Shown here one piece after another: positions 44,341 to 57,292 of a stretch of DNA of 62,000 bases. Position 1 is the stretch's first letter. Every line of letters starts with the position of its first letter. The DNA comes from Tubiluchus corallicola (lineage: Eukaryota > Priapulida > Priapulimorpha > Priapulimorphida > Tubiluchidae): positions 87,877-149,876 of the forward strand of contig JAQGDQ010000167.1 of the NCBI GenBank assembly GCA_030141605.1, given 5' to 3'. The translations under genes were made by a program, and so were the position numbers. The notes under the pieces are model-generated. The model had not been told where the DNA came from and made no database searches. It saw only the letters and a list, made by a program, of their open reading frames with translations.

Positions 44341-47300
44341 CTACTTTTTGGTAATTCGTTTCTGTCCTCGGTTGTCCGGACCTTTCGGCTTGGCAAACTT
44401 CATTTTGTGCACGTGTTGTTTTGGGTGGACTTCATCATAAAGAAACTGTTCTGTTAACTCAGAACCAGTGTCAATTTCAACCTGTAAATAATGCAAATAC
44501 AGTATAATACCATCGTAGCAGACATGGTTTACTGTACGCACATGAGTAATGCCAACTCACGAACTTTCGTCATTCATTTAACTAGTATAATAGCATTAAA
44601 CAGAGTGTATTCGGACATTGAACAAATGTGGACGTTTTGACAGGCCCATTGCCAGCATTACTATGTATTTATAAGTTTTTATTGCGTACTTTACCTTTGA
44701 AAGCTGTTGGCAAATGAATTTACAGGTAAATTTAACTCATCATTCTTGGTGTTGCAAAAAATTTGTTGGGCAGGCATCATGTGAAGTGTTAACATGTTGT
44801 GTTGAAAGGTCATTTTCTCTGCTAGCTGAACAAAAACAATAAGTAACTCGGTGGCTTGGCAAGCAGCTGTTTTACGTTGGAACACAGCCAGCGCGCTGCT
44901 GAGATGTTTCATAAAGTGATGAATCCTACGGGGAAACTTTTTATACCCGGGACAAATAGAAATTTTATGTAAAACAATTTAATATACAACGTACACACAA
45001 TTTAATATAAAACGTTCATCAATTATTAGTTTATTGATATCACACAAAATAATTTTGTTGAATTTGAGAACAATGCAAAGTAGCTGACAGCATCTTATAA
45101 AAGTACTTTATATCCTCTACAAAGCCGCACTTCATACACTGTTTATACATTTTTACTATTAATACACGCTTGTCCATCTACCAGTCGTATAAAAACGATT
45201 AGCTAAGAATGCTTATAGGTTCCTGCTAAATTTGCTGTAATGATGTTATACTGTTTGCAGAGTAAAACAAACAAGGTCAAAGGAGAAATTAAATGCCTAG
45301 TCTGTCAACGAGCAAGACCTGCTAAGTTGACAAAATACTGACAATTAATTTAAACACTGCTTCGTTTGCGAATTAACGACTTAAAAAGGGACGCAAAAGT
45401 TTAAATGTTTCACCTTTCTTGCCAATAGCTGTCATCACCCTTTGAATAATATGCAACGAGTTGCACTTATTAGTGTTTCGATTCTGGTGGCACCATCTAC
45501 TTAAATAACATAAGTTAACATATCTTTAAAACTAGTTATATATGAGTGCTCAATTTTGCAAAAAAGCTATTGAAAAGGACCATAAACTTTATCGAAAATG
45601 TATGTTCAGCTAATGACCGCACAACCCTTTAACTGACTCACTGAATATTATAACTCAGTCTGACAGGCATAAAAATGTTCTACAGTATAGTTTACATTAT
45701 TAAATACGTTACGGTTTAAGAAAACATTTTAGTTTAACACAGGAACATGTGTTAACAAAGCTGACAGCACATATCGTTCAATGTTACTTACTTTTCTAGC
45801 TATAGGTAATTGCACGTAATGTTCTATGGTGTCTAACAATGGTCCTTTACAGCTAGAATACAACATTCTCTCCCTGATTGAGCAAGTATAGCCAGGCATT
45901 GAATATATAAATACTAAAAAAAAAATCAATAAAAAGTTTAGTTGAAAACATTGCATTAAAGCAGGTAATAGACATTTGTATAAAAGTGACTAAATTATGT
46001 TAAGACGCCAATTACGTAATTAGCATAAAGTTGTGGTTAAGGCTTGTGAGAGTTAGTGTGAGGTTAAAAACAGGTATGAATAGTTAGAGTGTCGTGTCTT
46101 CTGCAACTGCCACTGGATGCCTGTTCCAGAGAATTACTGCACTTTGAAAAACTAAATTCTACGCTTTGAAAAAGAATCAGTGGTGAAAGAAAACTTGATG
46201 AACAGGGAACATTTTCTCAAAATTATTACTTTTACTATTACTTTTATGAAAAACTGAAATCAACGCATCATTTAAACAGACAGTATTTTAAAAATGACGT
46301 ACTAAAAATAGCTTACAAGACTAATCTACAGTTTGACACTGAAAAGAGAAGGCACCATAGTTTGACTCTGAAAAAAGGAGGCACCACAGTTTGACTCTGA
46401 AAAAAGGAGGCAATCGACAGACCTTAAATAAAAGTGAAGGGTGACTAGAATTGCAAATACACATGACAGTAAAAATGTAGAACTATCACAGATTGCTCCT
46501 ATCAGTGAGACAAATGCCATCTATTGATTGCTTAAAACAACATACCTATACTTTCTAAGTAATCACCCTCGTGTGTATGTGGAAAGTTAAACAGGTGATA
46601 TCTAGCATGATCACTCGGTACTTTAGCAGGAAGCTGCTCCACAGTAATTGAACAAGCATCTTCCAGTTCTATTGTTTCCTTGGCGATGTCGATGCTCTGA
46701 AAAAGCAAGAATCTTGGTTGATTAGTCACTCAGGTACTTTTTCTTATAAAATGGGTGTGAACAAGGTTCCCTATTTTCACATTGATTTAGGCAACAGGTG
46801 ATGCATTTAGTCACAATTATTATTATCAGCATCATTACATTCAGCCTGCCATCATTTTAAACAGGTTTGCAGATTTCAGTCGAAGTCTTTTAATGCAATG
46901 AAACATGGTCAATGCATTTCATTTTCATATCGTGAGATTCCACAACATTCAGTACAAATTTGACTTCTACTTTGATTTTTCACAAATACATCAAATGAGC
47001 AGTTTGGGTGAACAGAGGAAATGACTGGCACCTTCTTTCAAGGTTTCTTCACATTGCCCGATGGTAGTTACTATTATACCAATCAAGCTGTTAACGATGT
47101 ATAATGACAATTTCATTGAGAATATTTCACTCACAGATTGTGTTGTGACTTTTTACATTTTTAACCAAAATTGTGCAAAATTTGAGTCTACTTTTACTGC
47201 TCTTTAAATATTTATGCAAACAGCAAAAGTTTGAGAAACAATTAAAAATAAAACCAAAGCAGTTCCTTTATTTTTGTGATAGGTGAAAGTACAGTTCAGT

Positions 47301-50300
47301 ATACAGTGTTCCCTCACTTATCGCAGGTGTTCCGTTCCAGGCTCACCCGCGAATAAGTGAAGCGATAAATATTTCACATTAATATTTTTGAAAACCCGTG
47401 AAACAGCGAGTCCGCGATAAACTAACCGCGAAATAGCGAGGGAACACTATAATGAAAATTTTGCATAAAAATGGATTCAGCATACAGTTTTACCTACCAA
47501 AGCTTTGTGTAAATCTTTAGGTTGCACGATTTAAATTTAAAGAGTGACAAAAGCCAGAAACTACTGATATACAAGACACAAGAATTACTTACTAGCTGCA
47601 CGTAACTAATTTGCCTTTCTTTTAGCTCTATGAGACGATCCAGCGCCACTCTAGATATCGGGAAGGCCACTCCCTGTAAACTTTGAGCTTTCGTGTCTAC
47701 AGCATGATGTTGCATCTAGTAAAAAAGTTCAAAAGTGAGAATGAAACTATAGCACATAAAATAAGTTTTTGAAATTCGTCATCAGTGGCGGGTTGTGTAT
47801 AGGTACTGTGGTACTGCAGCATCCCCTGTTTTCACTCAATATTATCAATAATATTCAATATAATAGCACCCCGTGTAATATTCAATATAAGTCTATTTTC
47901 TTTAGTTCTTTCCCTATACTTTTGCGGAACCGGAGCACATGAGGGTAGTACAATTTGGTTCACAGCCCAAGCAACGTGATGTTTGGCTGCTGTGTGCATG
48001 AGGCCATGTGCACATGTTTGAGATAAGACGCTGTGCTTTAGATAGAAAGAGTACTGTCACACACTGCAGTATGTGTTGTCAGTTGTCACGTGTTTAAAAG
48101 CCGTGTATCGGCATATTCTTGAACTGTGACAATTTAGGCTATTCGTAAGAAAACAATATTTTTTGTTTATGAGTTTATCAAGGTTATGTTTAATTAGTTA
48201 GTTTGTTTAAAATTACAAATTACAACATTAAAATTACATATGTTTGTTTTGTTGTACACAGTATTAAAACAATGGCTAAAAATGTTTAATTTTGCAGCAC
48301 CCCCACTAATTTTAGCTATGAGTCGCCACTGTTCGCCATCATCAAAGCAACAATGAACGAAATGAAATCATGAAAAAACAGAGCTGGAACAAAAGCAATA
48401 GTAAGTAATGTAATCTGTACAGAATGAACGATGTGTGGCACATTCTTTCCAAATTAATTTGGATTAGTTCATAAACTTCACACAAAGTCAAAAACATCTC
48501 TATCACGGAAACCTGCCACGCTACATCTGTGTATACTTTTTTCTTCTGATATCACGCAAAAAATTCTGTCTTTCAAGAGCGTATTTTTAACAGTTTTAAT
48601 CAACTAACCTATATGTCAAATACAACTGTGCTGTCAACATCAAAATAATGCAAATTTAGAATTCAAAAACAACCCAAAATATAGAATACTTACACACAGC
48701 ATATTATATAGCAAACTAGCGCATTTCTTCCACCAGTTCTTATTAAACTAATTTCAATGCACTCCCATAACTTCAATACTAACTCTGCGAAACAGTGCGT
48801 GATAAATATTAACAAGCCTTTTCACAGTTTCATTGTGTGCATGCGAAGTTTCTGTAGGTCAAATGTTAAGTGTACAACACTCTGTAGGTCAAAGGTTAAG
48901 TGTACCACACACATGCGAAGTTTCTGTAGGTCAAATGTTAAGTGTACCACACACACACAAAGTTTCTGTAGGTCAAATGTTAAGTGTACAACACTCTGTA
49001 GGTCAAAGGTTAAGTGTACCACACACACACAAAGTTTCTGTAGGTCAAATGTTAAGTGTACAACACTCTGTAGGTCAAAGGTTAAGTGTACCACACACAT
49101 GCGCAGTTTCTGTAGGTCTAATGTTAAGTGTACAACACTTACACAGTTTCTGCAGATCAAAGGTTAAGTGTAGTACACACACGCGCAGTTTCTGTACGTC
49201 AAATGTTAAGTGTACAACACACATGCAGTTTCTGTATGTCAAATGTAAAGTGTACAACACACATGCACAGCTTCTGTAGGTCTAATGTTAAGTGTACCAC
49301 AGAAAGGATCTTGCTTGAGAAGAAAAAATGAACTAGGTTAGGTTCTAGTTAGCTGTTAAAACTGTTACTATTACAATAACATGGGTTGTCAAGTGTACAC
49401 AAATGAGTTGTCTAGAACACTTAACCTTTAACCATCATCAATCACTGAAACTGTGAAAGGGTTTATTCTTCAAAATCTTACATTTGCCACAAAGTGCAAT
49501 GCTCACATATGGATAAAAACTAAATCACAGCAAACAAATACAATGCAGCAGAAAAAATATATAAAAATTTTACAACCGGTGATTGTGAATTAACTAGCCC
49601 AAAAGTAATCATAGTTGTTTAGATTTGCAAGAGAACTTGCCTCATCAATTCGCAGCCTGGCTAACTCTTCCTCCGCCTCTGTCATTGGTCCGGGTGCAGC
49701 TCGAATGTTCAAGTGTTTCTGATACGCTTCTAGAGACATTTCAGACTGCAAGAAAATCACAAAAACATTTTGACAATTCACTTTGTGACTTTAGCACTGC
49801 TGTTCATCGACAATTACTCTCTGAAAAACAGTAGCAATAAAAACTAACTGACTTGGATTGGGAATATTATTAATAGCTAAATGTGCTTATGTTCCTAATG
49901 AACCATGCAAGTTTAAACCAAAGTTAGATTTTAATTTCCACAGCCCTCAGGACAGTAACGTTTAATTTACGTATCTTCAAACTTTTCATACCTAATTTCC
50001 AATGTTATGCTCCCAGGCCATTTTTTATGAGATTCGCACATTGCCTGGCACAGCAGGTTGTTTACATTAAATTTTGGCTGATCGTATACATAACAAGCTA
50101 ATTTACTGGTGGAAGCAACGGAAAAAAATTTAAAACTTCTGACTGGAAACTATAGTGGTATCGGATTTTCTGGACTTGGTCCTAATAGGGCCAACAACTA
50201 ATTCTGAAAGAAAATTACGATTTGCTATGATTTATAACAATATGTGAAATATGAAATAAAATTTACAGGTTGGATATAAAAAGCATCGAAATAGTCGTTT

Positions 50301-53300
50301 AAGTCAACAAATTAATTATTCGGTCAAATGAACTGACGTTTCGATCGAAATTAATCATTTTCAGCATTTTTAATGTTCACAGACTTGTATTCACAAACAG
50401 ACTGGGCATAGAAACACTGTCAAGTCAGCGAGCACTCAAGAGCAATCCTGAGAACAGCGCAGATCATCATTCTCCTCCAGCCAATCGATCAAATAAACGA
50501 TCACACAGCGAAAATTGATATGGACTTTGATTGTAATAGCATGCCTTAATCTGTTCAACATGTTGTATATCAACAAATCATTAATGTTTCTCTTACTGTT
50601 ACCTTTGATGTGGCAAACATTTCATCTTTAATATGAACTAGCCCAAATTCCATCTTGATAGTCGCCCTGGTGGCAGCATACAGCATCTTCTCTCTCACCT
50701 AAAACAAATGAACTGTATTTGAATTACGGCAGGTAGTATTAATACAACTGCAAACGGTTGCACAAGATTCAGTGAATACTTCATTTTTTTTACACTTCAA
50801 CTGCAAAATGGAATCCAGCAGTAAAGGCAGGGCCTACTCAATGAGAAGGCCATTGTGTGACTGGAGTTTGGCTCACTATTAAGGATATTCATCTAAGATG
50901 AGTCGCTGAACTGGAAAGGGCATATCAATCATATTGAGATATACATGCACCTTCCCTTTGCGAGATAAACAAACCAAGGTTTATTTTACACAGTGAGTTA
51001 GTATCGAACACGTCATTCACATGAAAGTGCACATGCGTCTGTCCACTCGGCATTTTGTACAGTGTTCCCACAGAAATTTATAATAAATTTCCCCGACTTT
51101 TCCGTGACCAAAATAAGCATAAATTGCATTACCAGTATACATATTCAGACATTTTGTATGAACATTTATACATATACTGATATATAATGTGTCAGCACTG
51201 TTGTAATAGTCCTGATGAAGTCATACTAATCACATTAAACAAACTTTCTTAATCCAATCATTATTTTTGGAACAGAAATTGAAACTGGGAGCCTGCCATA
51301 GCAAAATTATATTTGAACACGAATCACTGAAAAATATGTTTAGAAAAATATCGGTTTGCAGTGATTATCTTTGCAACTCTTTCCTATTTCCCGACTTTTC
51401 AGCCCACTTTCATCATTTTCCGACTTTTTACCAAATTTTGACTTCCCTGACTTCTGACTTTTTCATGACTTTCCAAGATATCCTGTATTTTCAAGGATTT
51501 TCCCCGACCGTGGGAACCCTGTTTGTATAACTTTAATTAAGAACTTCTCAGACAGAGGAAGCCTTGCTGATTATTTAATATCCCCAGCAATTAGTCTCAA
51601 CAATCAATGACATCTGCATGCTCGCATGTCCTAAAACACAACATGTCCCTGCTGTTGAGTGTTGATTCCTAGAATTCCTATCTGCCCATTGTGCACCATC
51701 CTTCAAATCTAGTGCTGCATTTGCTGTATCCTTTTTCAGTATGTCTATATGCGTCAGTAGCACACTAGGTTTTTATTTGTTTACAGTTCTGACAAAGTGT
51801 TTTTAAAATGACAATAACACTTTTTTTATTTACATCAGCAATCAGAGACAGCAACCACTAAAATAACTTAGTCAGGTAAATAATATACTTGACACATTTG
51901 AGCTTAAAATGCAGAAAAAATTCTGAAGAACAATAACAAAAAGAATTTGGACAGTTCTACTTCACAACCAGCAAATGTTTTTTGTGTATTACAAGCAGTA
52001 CTGGCCTCAGCTGAGCAACAATTATGATTTGTAGTATTTGTAAACCTAGGTAACCTCTCGTGATTATCTAGAAGTTTTGCTCAGCCTGGCAGATTATCAG
52101 TGCCCTTTCAAGCTGTTGATTTAACTAAATATTACTAGAAATGTAAGGCATTTCAATTAATGAATGCTGCAGTAAGACAGAAAGTGCAGACCCATTCTCC
52201 AGTAACCAAGAATTAGTTTAAGTCATCATTTTTATAATTCTTACCGGTGATTCGTCTGGTGAATAAGCCAAGAACAACCATTGGTATCCATTCTCATTCT
52301 TCGTGTCTAATCGATACATTATGTAACAGGGCTGAGCTCGTTCCAATAGAGGTAGAACCATTGTGTTATAATGTGTACAGCATTAAGGAAAGCAGTAATA
52401 ATTCTGTTGCAACAACAACAAATACAAAAAAACAATTTTTTATACATTCGGTATTTGGTTAAGTTGGCATGTAGCTCTTAAATACGCAGCGACAGGTGCA
52501 ATATGTGGAATGCTGTGACGAGACAGGCATCTAGCTCCTTATCAAAGTTAATCTTCTAAGATAGAGACAATGAACAGCAGAAGTACCTCAGCCACATTTG
52601 GATCAAAACAGGTTTAGTGTTAAACAAACGAAACGAATGCAATTTCCTCCATGAGCTAAACAACCAGATATGAAACTGCACAGAGAGAATGTTGAATCTA
52701 GAGGAATGGTCACCCACCCGTTAGCTGACTAAGCTCAGTATTTGGTCGCCAAGCACACTCAGCTACTAATAACTCAGCTACAAAGACAATCACGAGGCCA
52801 ATGCCCTTATTATAATGTTTAATAAACAGGAAGTGACATGCCAGAAATGAAAAACATTTTACCATTTTTTACTAAAGCTCTTAAAGCACAAGACAAGAGG
52901 TACCTGAAGTAGGTTTCAGAAAAATCGACTCAAAAAATTTATATTACTTTATAGCAATTTTATGCATATATCATACTTGCGTTAAAAGAATTTTTTGTTC
53001 ATTTTCATTTTAAATTTCATTGAGCAATACTGTTCCGACTGCGCCATTACATGATGTCACTTATGTACAACGTAAATCAGGGTAAGAAAAGGAAATGTTA
53101 AACTATGTCTCAAAAAGTTTTCCATGCAAAATTATGTTAGTTAGCATTTCGCTTACCTGCTTGAAGGACTTCTGTAACTAGAAAAGAAAATTATTAATTA
53201 TTTGAAATGATTTCACCCTAATAGGTAAAATGCCGCTGACTCACCATCCAGGGTGCCCCACTCACTAACATTTTTAATCTTATTGACAAGATACAGTAAT

Positions 53301-56300
53301 TTTAAATTTTATTTAGTTAGTGATTTATTTAGTTAGGTGCTACAAATGTCCTCACTTTATTTTTCAAACTTTACACAATGTTATTTCAACTTGTTTCAAA
53401 TGACTTATATCGTCAAAATAGCTGCGTCTAACGGTCATAGCGGCAGTTCAAATTTACATGTTTTACACAGCGTTAATGCCGACATCAAGCTTAATATGCA
53501 AAAAGACAGTACGTAAGTGGAATGAAATTTCAAGACAAATTTTTTAAGTTTTATTTAAGTGGAGGATTTTCTTGTGCTTTAATGCCTTGGGATTGGAACA
53601 CGACATGTGTAAATGTCTTCAAAAAATAGAACTTGTGCCAAACAAATCCTTTTCTCTCACATTACTACCAAATTAGAATCTAGCGCATTTCAATCAATGT
53701 TCTAACTTGATAAGTGAAAACAGAAAAATTCTTTTTAAACAATACAACTGTTCACTTCACACTTTCAGATTTGAAAGCTATCGCTGGGCTGCACGTTTTT
53801 CATATAAACATTTTTTTAATAGTCTGGTTGTCATATGAATATCTGTACACATTTATTTAATCAAGTTCAAGTGGGTGTTTTGACCCAAGTGGGAAACTAA
53901 AAAATATTACTAACATACTATCTGAAAATATTAAAAGTAGTGAAATTTCTTACAAAGTTTATACAAAAAAAATCCTCATCATATGTACACTAACCTCGAA
54001 AAAACCCTCGCAGACTGATAAAAAAATAAACAAAAACAAAAAATGAAATATAAAATAACGAGTTTACAAAAAAAAATTGATAATATTAGAACTCATTAGC
54101 TATAACGAATACACATATTAATTTTGTTACAAGGAAAACCGCAGATATCAGCCAAATAGGTACACAAACAACAACTGTAAACAGACAATAACACAAAGGA
54201 TATCTTTATCCCACGAAGACTTTGCTTTCTCATTACCATCTAGAACCAGTTTTTCTGTAAACAAACCAAGTTCACTAACACTGACAACAATTCTACCAGC
54301 TATCACTACACAATACATATTAATTTATCATTAATTTAGCATTTTATCCATGCTATACATTAAATGATGATTATCTTTCTGTGACATAGTGCTCCATGCA
54401 TTTTAGCCTCTTTTGCATATAAAAAGGCATCAAGGCTCCTTTGAATACATGATTACATCAATGCTAATCAAAAAGACCTTTTCAATGCTGTCTTGGCTTT
54501 ATTGTGCAAACAAAACAAAATATGAGAAAATGCAGATTAGTAATTTACTGCGTGATTTCTGAAAGTTTAGCACTATTAGCCACTTGTTAGTGACTGGATA
54601 GGCCACCAATGATAAATTTGATGGTGAAATGTAGTGCATATCAATGTTATCTCAATGTAGTGTTTATCATCTTAAAGAAACAATGTATGTTATTATATGT
54701 GTAACTTTAAATGAAATGAATAAATCTAATCTAATTTAATCTAGGTGACAAAACTTTAAAAATGTAAACAAATGTATAACACGTTAACTTCAACAGGAAA
54801 ACTGATGCACAAATATAAAATTGATCGGCAGCTCAGTTGGTTTAATGTTGGCATCTGCCAGTGGAATGGCTGCCGAAATATTGCAGGATATTTGAATATG
54901 CTTTTTCTTGCAGTTTCTTCACTATAGACAAAATATCAGTCGACTCAGTTCAGCCATTTTCTAAATATGAATAAGAACTACGTCTTGCCAAATAAATTAA
55001 AAAAAGCTCTACTTATTAAGTAAAGATGCAAAAAAAGTAAAAGTTTAATTAAACCGTTACCTGAAGCTATAGACACCTTAACGAGTCGATGTTTGCCTCC
55101 ACCTTCCTTCACCTTCGCAAAGAAATGCCGAAGCTCTTCAGATGCTGAAGTTTAACAAAAATTCTGTTTCACTCTACCGGTTTTCATTTGCTTTTCAACA
55201 TTAATATTTAAATTTGCATTTGGAGAGGCAATTCCATTTGGAAAAGCATGTCATGTAAAACGTTAACAAATTGGTTAGTAACACATTCGACAGTGAGAGA
55301 GAAAAATATACCATCTTGGAATGTTATATGATTCAAATCACGGATGCTTAATAAGTCTTTTCATGGTTTCGCTATGCGCACGCGCAGTTGCTGTAGGTCA
55401 AAGCTTAAATGTGCCACAGCAATGCATCTTAACTACAATCGTCACATGACATGTGGGTAAAGCAGAACCGTCTGCCACATCAGTTCCGTAACTTCAGTTA
55501 TTTTACATGGACTTTACTTTATTATGCATTAGTCTGTGCATAGAGTGATTTACTAGAAAGGTCTTGCTTGGAAAAAAAGAGCTAGGTAAGGTTCTAGCTA
55601 GCTGTTACAACTGTTACTCTTACAACAGCATGGGCTGAGAGGCATTGTCAAGTGTACACAAATGTGTTGTCTGATATACTTAAACTTTGTCATATTGGCT
55701 GCTGTAGTGCTGCATAGCCTTATTTAAACTCAGGGTCTTGTCATATTGGCTGCTGTAGTGCTGTGTAACCTTATTTAAACTCGGGGTCTAGTCATACTGG
55801 CTGCTGTAGTGCTGTGTGACTTTATTTAAACTCGGGGTGTAGTCATACTGGCTGCTGTGGTGCTGTGTGACTTTATTTAAACTCGGGGTCTTGCCATACT
55901 GGCTGCTGTAGTGCTGTGTAACTTTATTTAAACTCAGGGTCTTGTCATATTGGCTGCTGTAGTGCTGTATAACCTTATTTAAACTCGGGAGCCTTGTCAT
56001 ATAGGCTGCTGTAGTGCTGTATAATTTTATAAGTTTGAGTCTGAAACTATCTGAAAGCCATGAACTAGATATTGCACTCCCCACTTGCAGATGAAAACAG
56101 GAAGATTCCACAAAATCGACTTAGCGGCTTCATTATCCAAAAGCTTTACATCACTTTATTAAGCCTTAAATCTGTCGCATTGGTATTATTGCAGTAGTTA
56201 GGTCCAGTCGCACAATCCTGTTCTATGTGCCATATTTCCAAATAATTGCCTTTGCATTACCTGCTAATGCCAAGGAGGGTAGATGGGTAAAGAGATGAGA

Positions 56301-57292
56301 TGGTGTATATCAGTACTTGATCGCATTTTGTGCATTATCTTGTAGCACTAGTAAAATTATTTTTCTGGACGAAAAACTACATAACTGGTGAGGTAAAGGC
56401 GTTGATCAGTCAAGTGAGTTTTCTGATCTGATCTGATCTTAGTTTTTTCCACGATGCCATTCGACCTCCTATACCCGTTAACGGCTTCCAATCACTGATA
56501 CTTGATCGGATCGAGGTAGCTCATATGAAAATAAGAATGCAAGTTAATACCAATACCATCAGAAAAACAAAAAATGTAGTTAATGAAATTGCGACCCCAC
56601 GAAGAACTAATATACCGCATTTAGAGCGAGAAAACCCAGTTTCACTTTCCAGAACAAAATGATGTAAGGAGAGACTGAGGAGTAGACCTGCTTACATAGT
56701 TTTCATGAAAACAGCACTGTTTAAAAATAGTGTTTGGACTAGCCCACAACCCCACGAAAAGTGCTTCGTGACCACAAGGTAGGGAACCCATGCTCTAGGG
56801 TTTTTTCACCACCCTTTCTTTAAATACTACTAACTTATTTTGCTAGGTACTTGATTTTTTCGTGTGTTACAAGAGATAAAATAAATTTATCTGAATCTGA
56901 ATCTATCTAAATAATGCAGAGGAGACAGTCGAAATGTGCCACTGGGATGTGATACCGTACAGGAAACTCTTACTAATCATAGTTAGATTTTTTTTCATTG
57001 TGTTCTATGAAATATTCATTCAATCACTGCCAAGTAGTCGAAAGTTATCTACAGGGTTCTACAGATTGATCAAATGAAAACTAAAAATATATGTTATACA
57101 GAAAAAGCTAGTTATGAACTTATAAAAGTAGTTGCAGCCTACAGATACTAGTACTACTAGTAGTAGTAGTACTAAGTAATACTACTGTTACAACTTGACA
57201 AGTGATGTTTACAATGCAACCAGATTTTCAATAACAGTTACAACCGATCTATTGTATTTATACTCACCAACGATTCCTGTTTGGTGTGACAT
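44341..57292 (-). CDS. TWF1: Twinfilin (ADF-H actin monomer-binding protein)
   Basis: Twelve coding exons on the - strand: 57292-57268, 55144-55061, 54254-54195, 54014-53995, 53171-53157, 52331-52245, 50698-50603, 49745-49641, 47715-47593, 46696-46546, 45913-45792 and 44481-44341. Joined they give 342 codons and TAG (human twinfilins: about 350). The start MSHQTGI is the conserved twinfilin N-terminus. Two ADF-homology domains follow (about 1-135 and 170-300), with WDKD and PCYIMYRLD in the first and [20 protein letters not shown] in the second. The tail [17 protein letters not shown] is the conserved segment that in relatives binds capping protein. Twinfilin sequesters ADP-actin, caps or depolymerises barbed ends and acts in the cytoplasmic cortex. 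The end of exon 3 (donor GTGTTA) is the least certain boundary. Confidence 0.95.
46331..46416. repeat. 29-bp tandem repeat, three units
   Basis: The unit starting GTTTGACTCTGAAAAAAGGA recurs at 46331, 46360 and 46389. It lies in the twinfilin intron just after exon 10. Confidence 0.75.
47304..47449. mobile_element. Tigger-like MITE with TA target duplication
   Basis: The ends CAGTGTTCCCTCACTTATCG and AATAGCGAGGGAACACTA are inverted and flanked by TA on both sides (47302-47303, 47450-47451). The inner CGCGAATAAG and CCGCGATAAACTAACCGCG are also inverted. The type GTGTTCCCTC...CGCGG is common among Tigger/pogo-derived MITEs. 146 bp, non-coding, inside a twinfilin intron. Confidence 0.75.
47783..48331. 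mobile_element. hAT-like element, copy 2 without minisatellite
   Basis: The flanks TTCGTCAT (47775-47782) and TTCGCCAT (48332-48339) match in 7 of 8 bases. The ends CAGTGGCGGGTTGTGTATAG and CTATGAGTCGCCACTG are inverted. It is the sister of 40666-41454 but lacks the 23-bp array: a single related stretch (CACAGCCCAAGCAACGTGAT) stands in its place. Confidence 0.8.
48811..49467. mobile_element. MITE family AAGCCTTTTCACA, copy 3 with internal array
   Basis: The ends AACAAGCCTTTTCACAGTTT and ACTGTGAAAGGGTTTATT are inverted. The stretch present once in other copies, TCTGTAGGTCAAAGGTTAAG with TGTACCACA, is amplified about ten times between 48850 and 49300 in units of about 31 and 42 bp, alternating CAAATGTTAAGTGTACAACA and CAAAGGTTAAGTGTACCACA. 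Open frames on both strands here are repeat translations. Confidence 0.85.
49639..49640 (-). promoter_or_regulatory. GC splice donor of twinfilin intron 8
   Basis: Exon 8 ends GATGAG and the intron begins GCAAGT, giving AG|GCAAGT, the usual context of the minor GC-AG intron class. The next exon opens in the same phase (ATGCAACATC) and the joined protein matches twinfilins across the junction (RIDE then MQHHAVDTK). No alternative GT donor fits. Confidence 0.8.
51060..51521. mobile_element. TIR element, copy 2 of the CAGGGTTCCCACAG family
   Basis: The ends CAGTGTTCCCACAGAAATTT and CGACCGTGGGAACCCTG are inverted and TTTGTA directly flanks both sides. It closely matches 36466-36906 throughout. 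It lies in the twinfilin intron upstream of exon 7; an 87-codon frame inside is not shared intact by the other copy. Confidence 0.7.
53157..53171 (-). CDS. TWF1: 15-nt twinfilin microexon
   Basis: Acceptor CTAGTTACAG, exon AAGTCCTTCAAGCAG, donor GTAAGC, phase 0-0, encoding KSFKQ. Spliced to the next exon it gives [11 protein letters not shown], matching KQPCYILFRLD-type sequence in known twinfilins, which is strong support despite the size. Confidence 0.8.
53995..54014 (-). CDS. TWF1: 20-nt twinfilin microexon
   Basis: Acceptor TTTTTTATCAG, a 20-nt exon and donor GTTAGT. It turns phase 1 into phase 0 and encodes CEGFFE in the loop between WDKD and KQPCY. The joined loop has 12 residues against 11 in human twinfilin. 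The weaker donor of exon 3 leaves a little doubt about its 5' partner. Confidence 0.65.
55350..55685. mobile_element. MITE family AAGCCTTTTCACA, copy 4, right end lost
   Basis: It begins AATAAGTCTTTTCATGGTTT and follows the family (GTTGCTGTAGGTCAAAGCTT, ACTTCAGTTATTTTACATGG, GTCAAGTGTACACAAATG) but stops at ACTTAAACTTTG, where a 51-bp tandem array replaces the right terminal repeat. Confidence 0.75.
55690..56030. repeat. 51-bp minisatellite
   Basis: The unit TCATATTGGCTGCTGTAGTG, then CTGTGTAACCTTATTTAAAC and TCGGGGTCTAG, recurs at 55690, 55741, 55792, 55843, 55894, 55945 and about 55997. Since 51 is a multiple of three, the - strand stays open for 107 codons of a 17-residue repeat ([13 protein letters not shown]); this is most simply a by-product of the period. 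Confidence 0.9.
56840..56915. mobile_element. Possible LINE 3' tail
   Basis: The string AAGAGATAAAATAAATTTAT then CTGAATCTGAATCTATCTAA resembles the short tandem 3' tails of CR1/L2-type LINEs. No upstream reverse-transcriptase sequence was recognised, so this is a weak call. A similar tail-like stretch (AATAAATCTAATCTAATTTA) lies at about 54718. Confidence 0.3.

Noticed and set aside
48757-49331. Several 60-148-codon open frames on both strands
   Set aside because: All come from the amplified internal segment of a MITE; the same DNA is open in several frames and both strands.
55788-56111. 107-codon - strand frame with a 17-residue repeat
   Set aside because: The 51-bp tandem period keeps the frame open; there is no splice context in phase with twinfilin and the array lies in a twinfilin intron.
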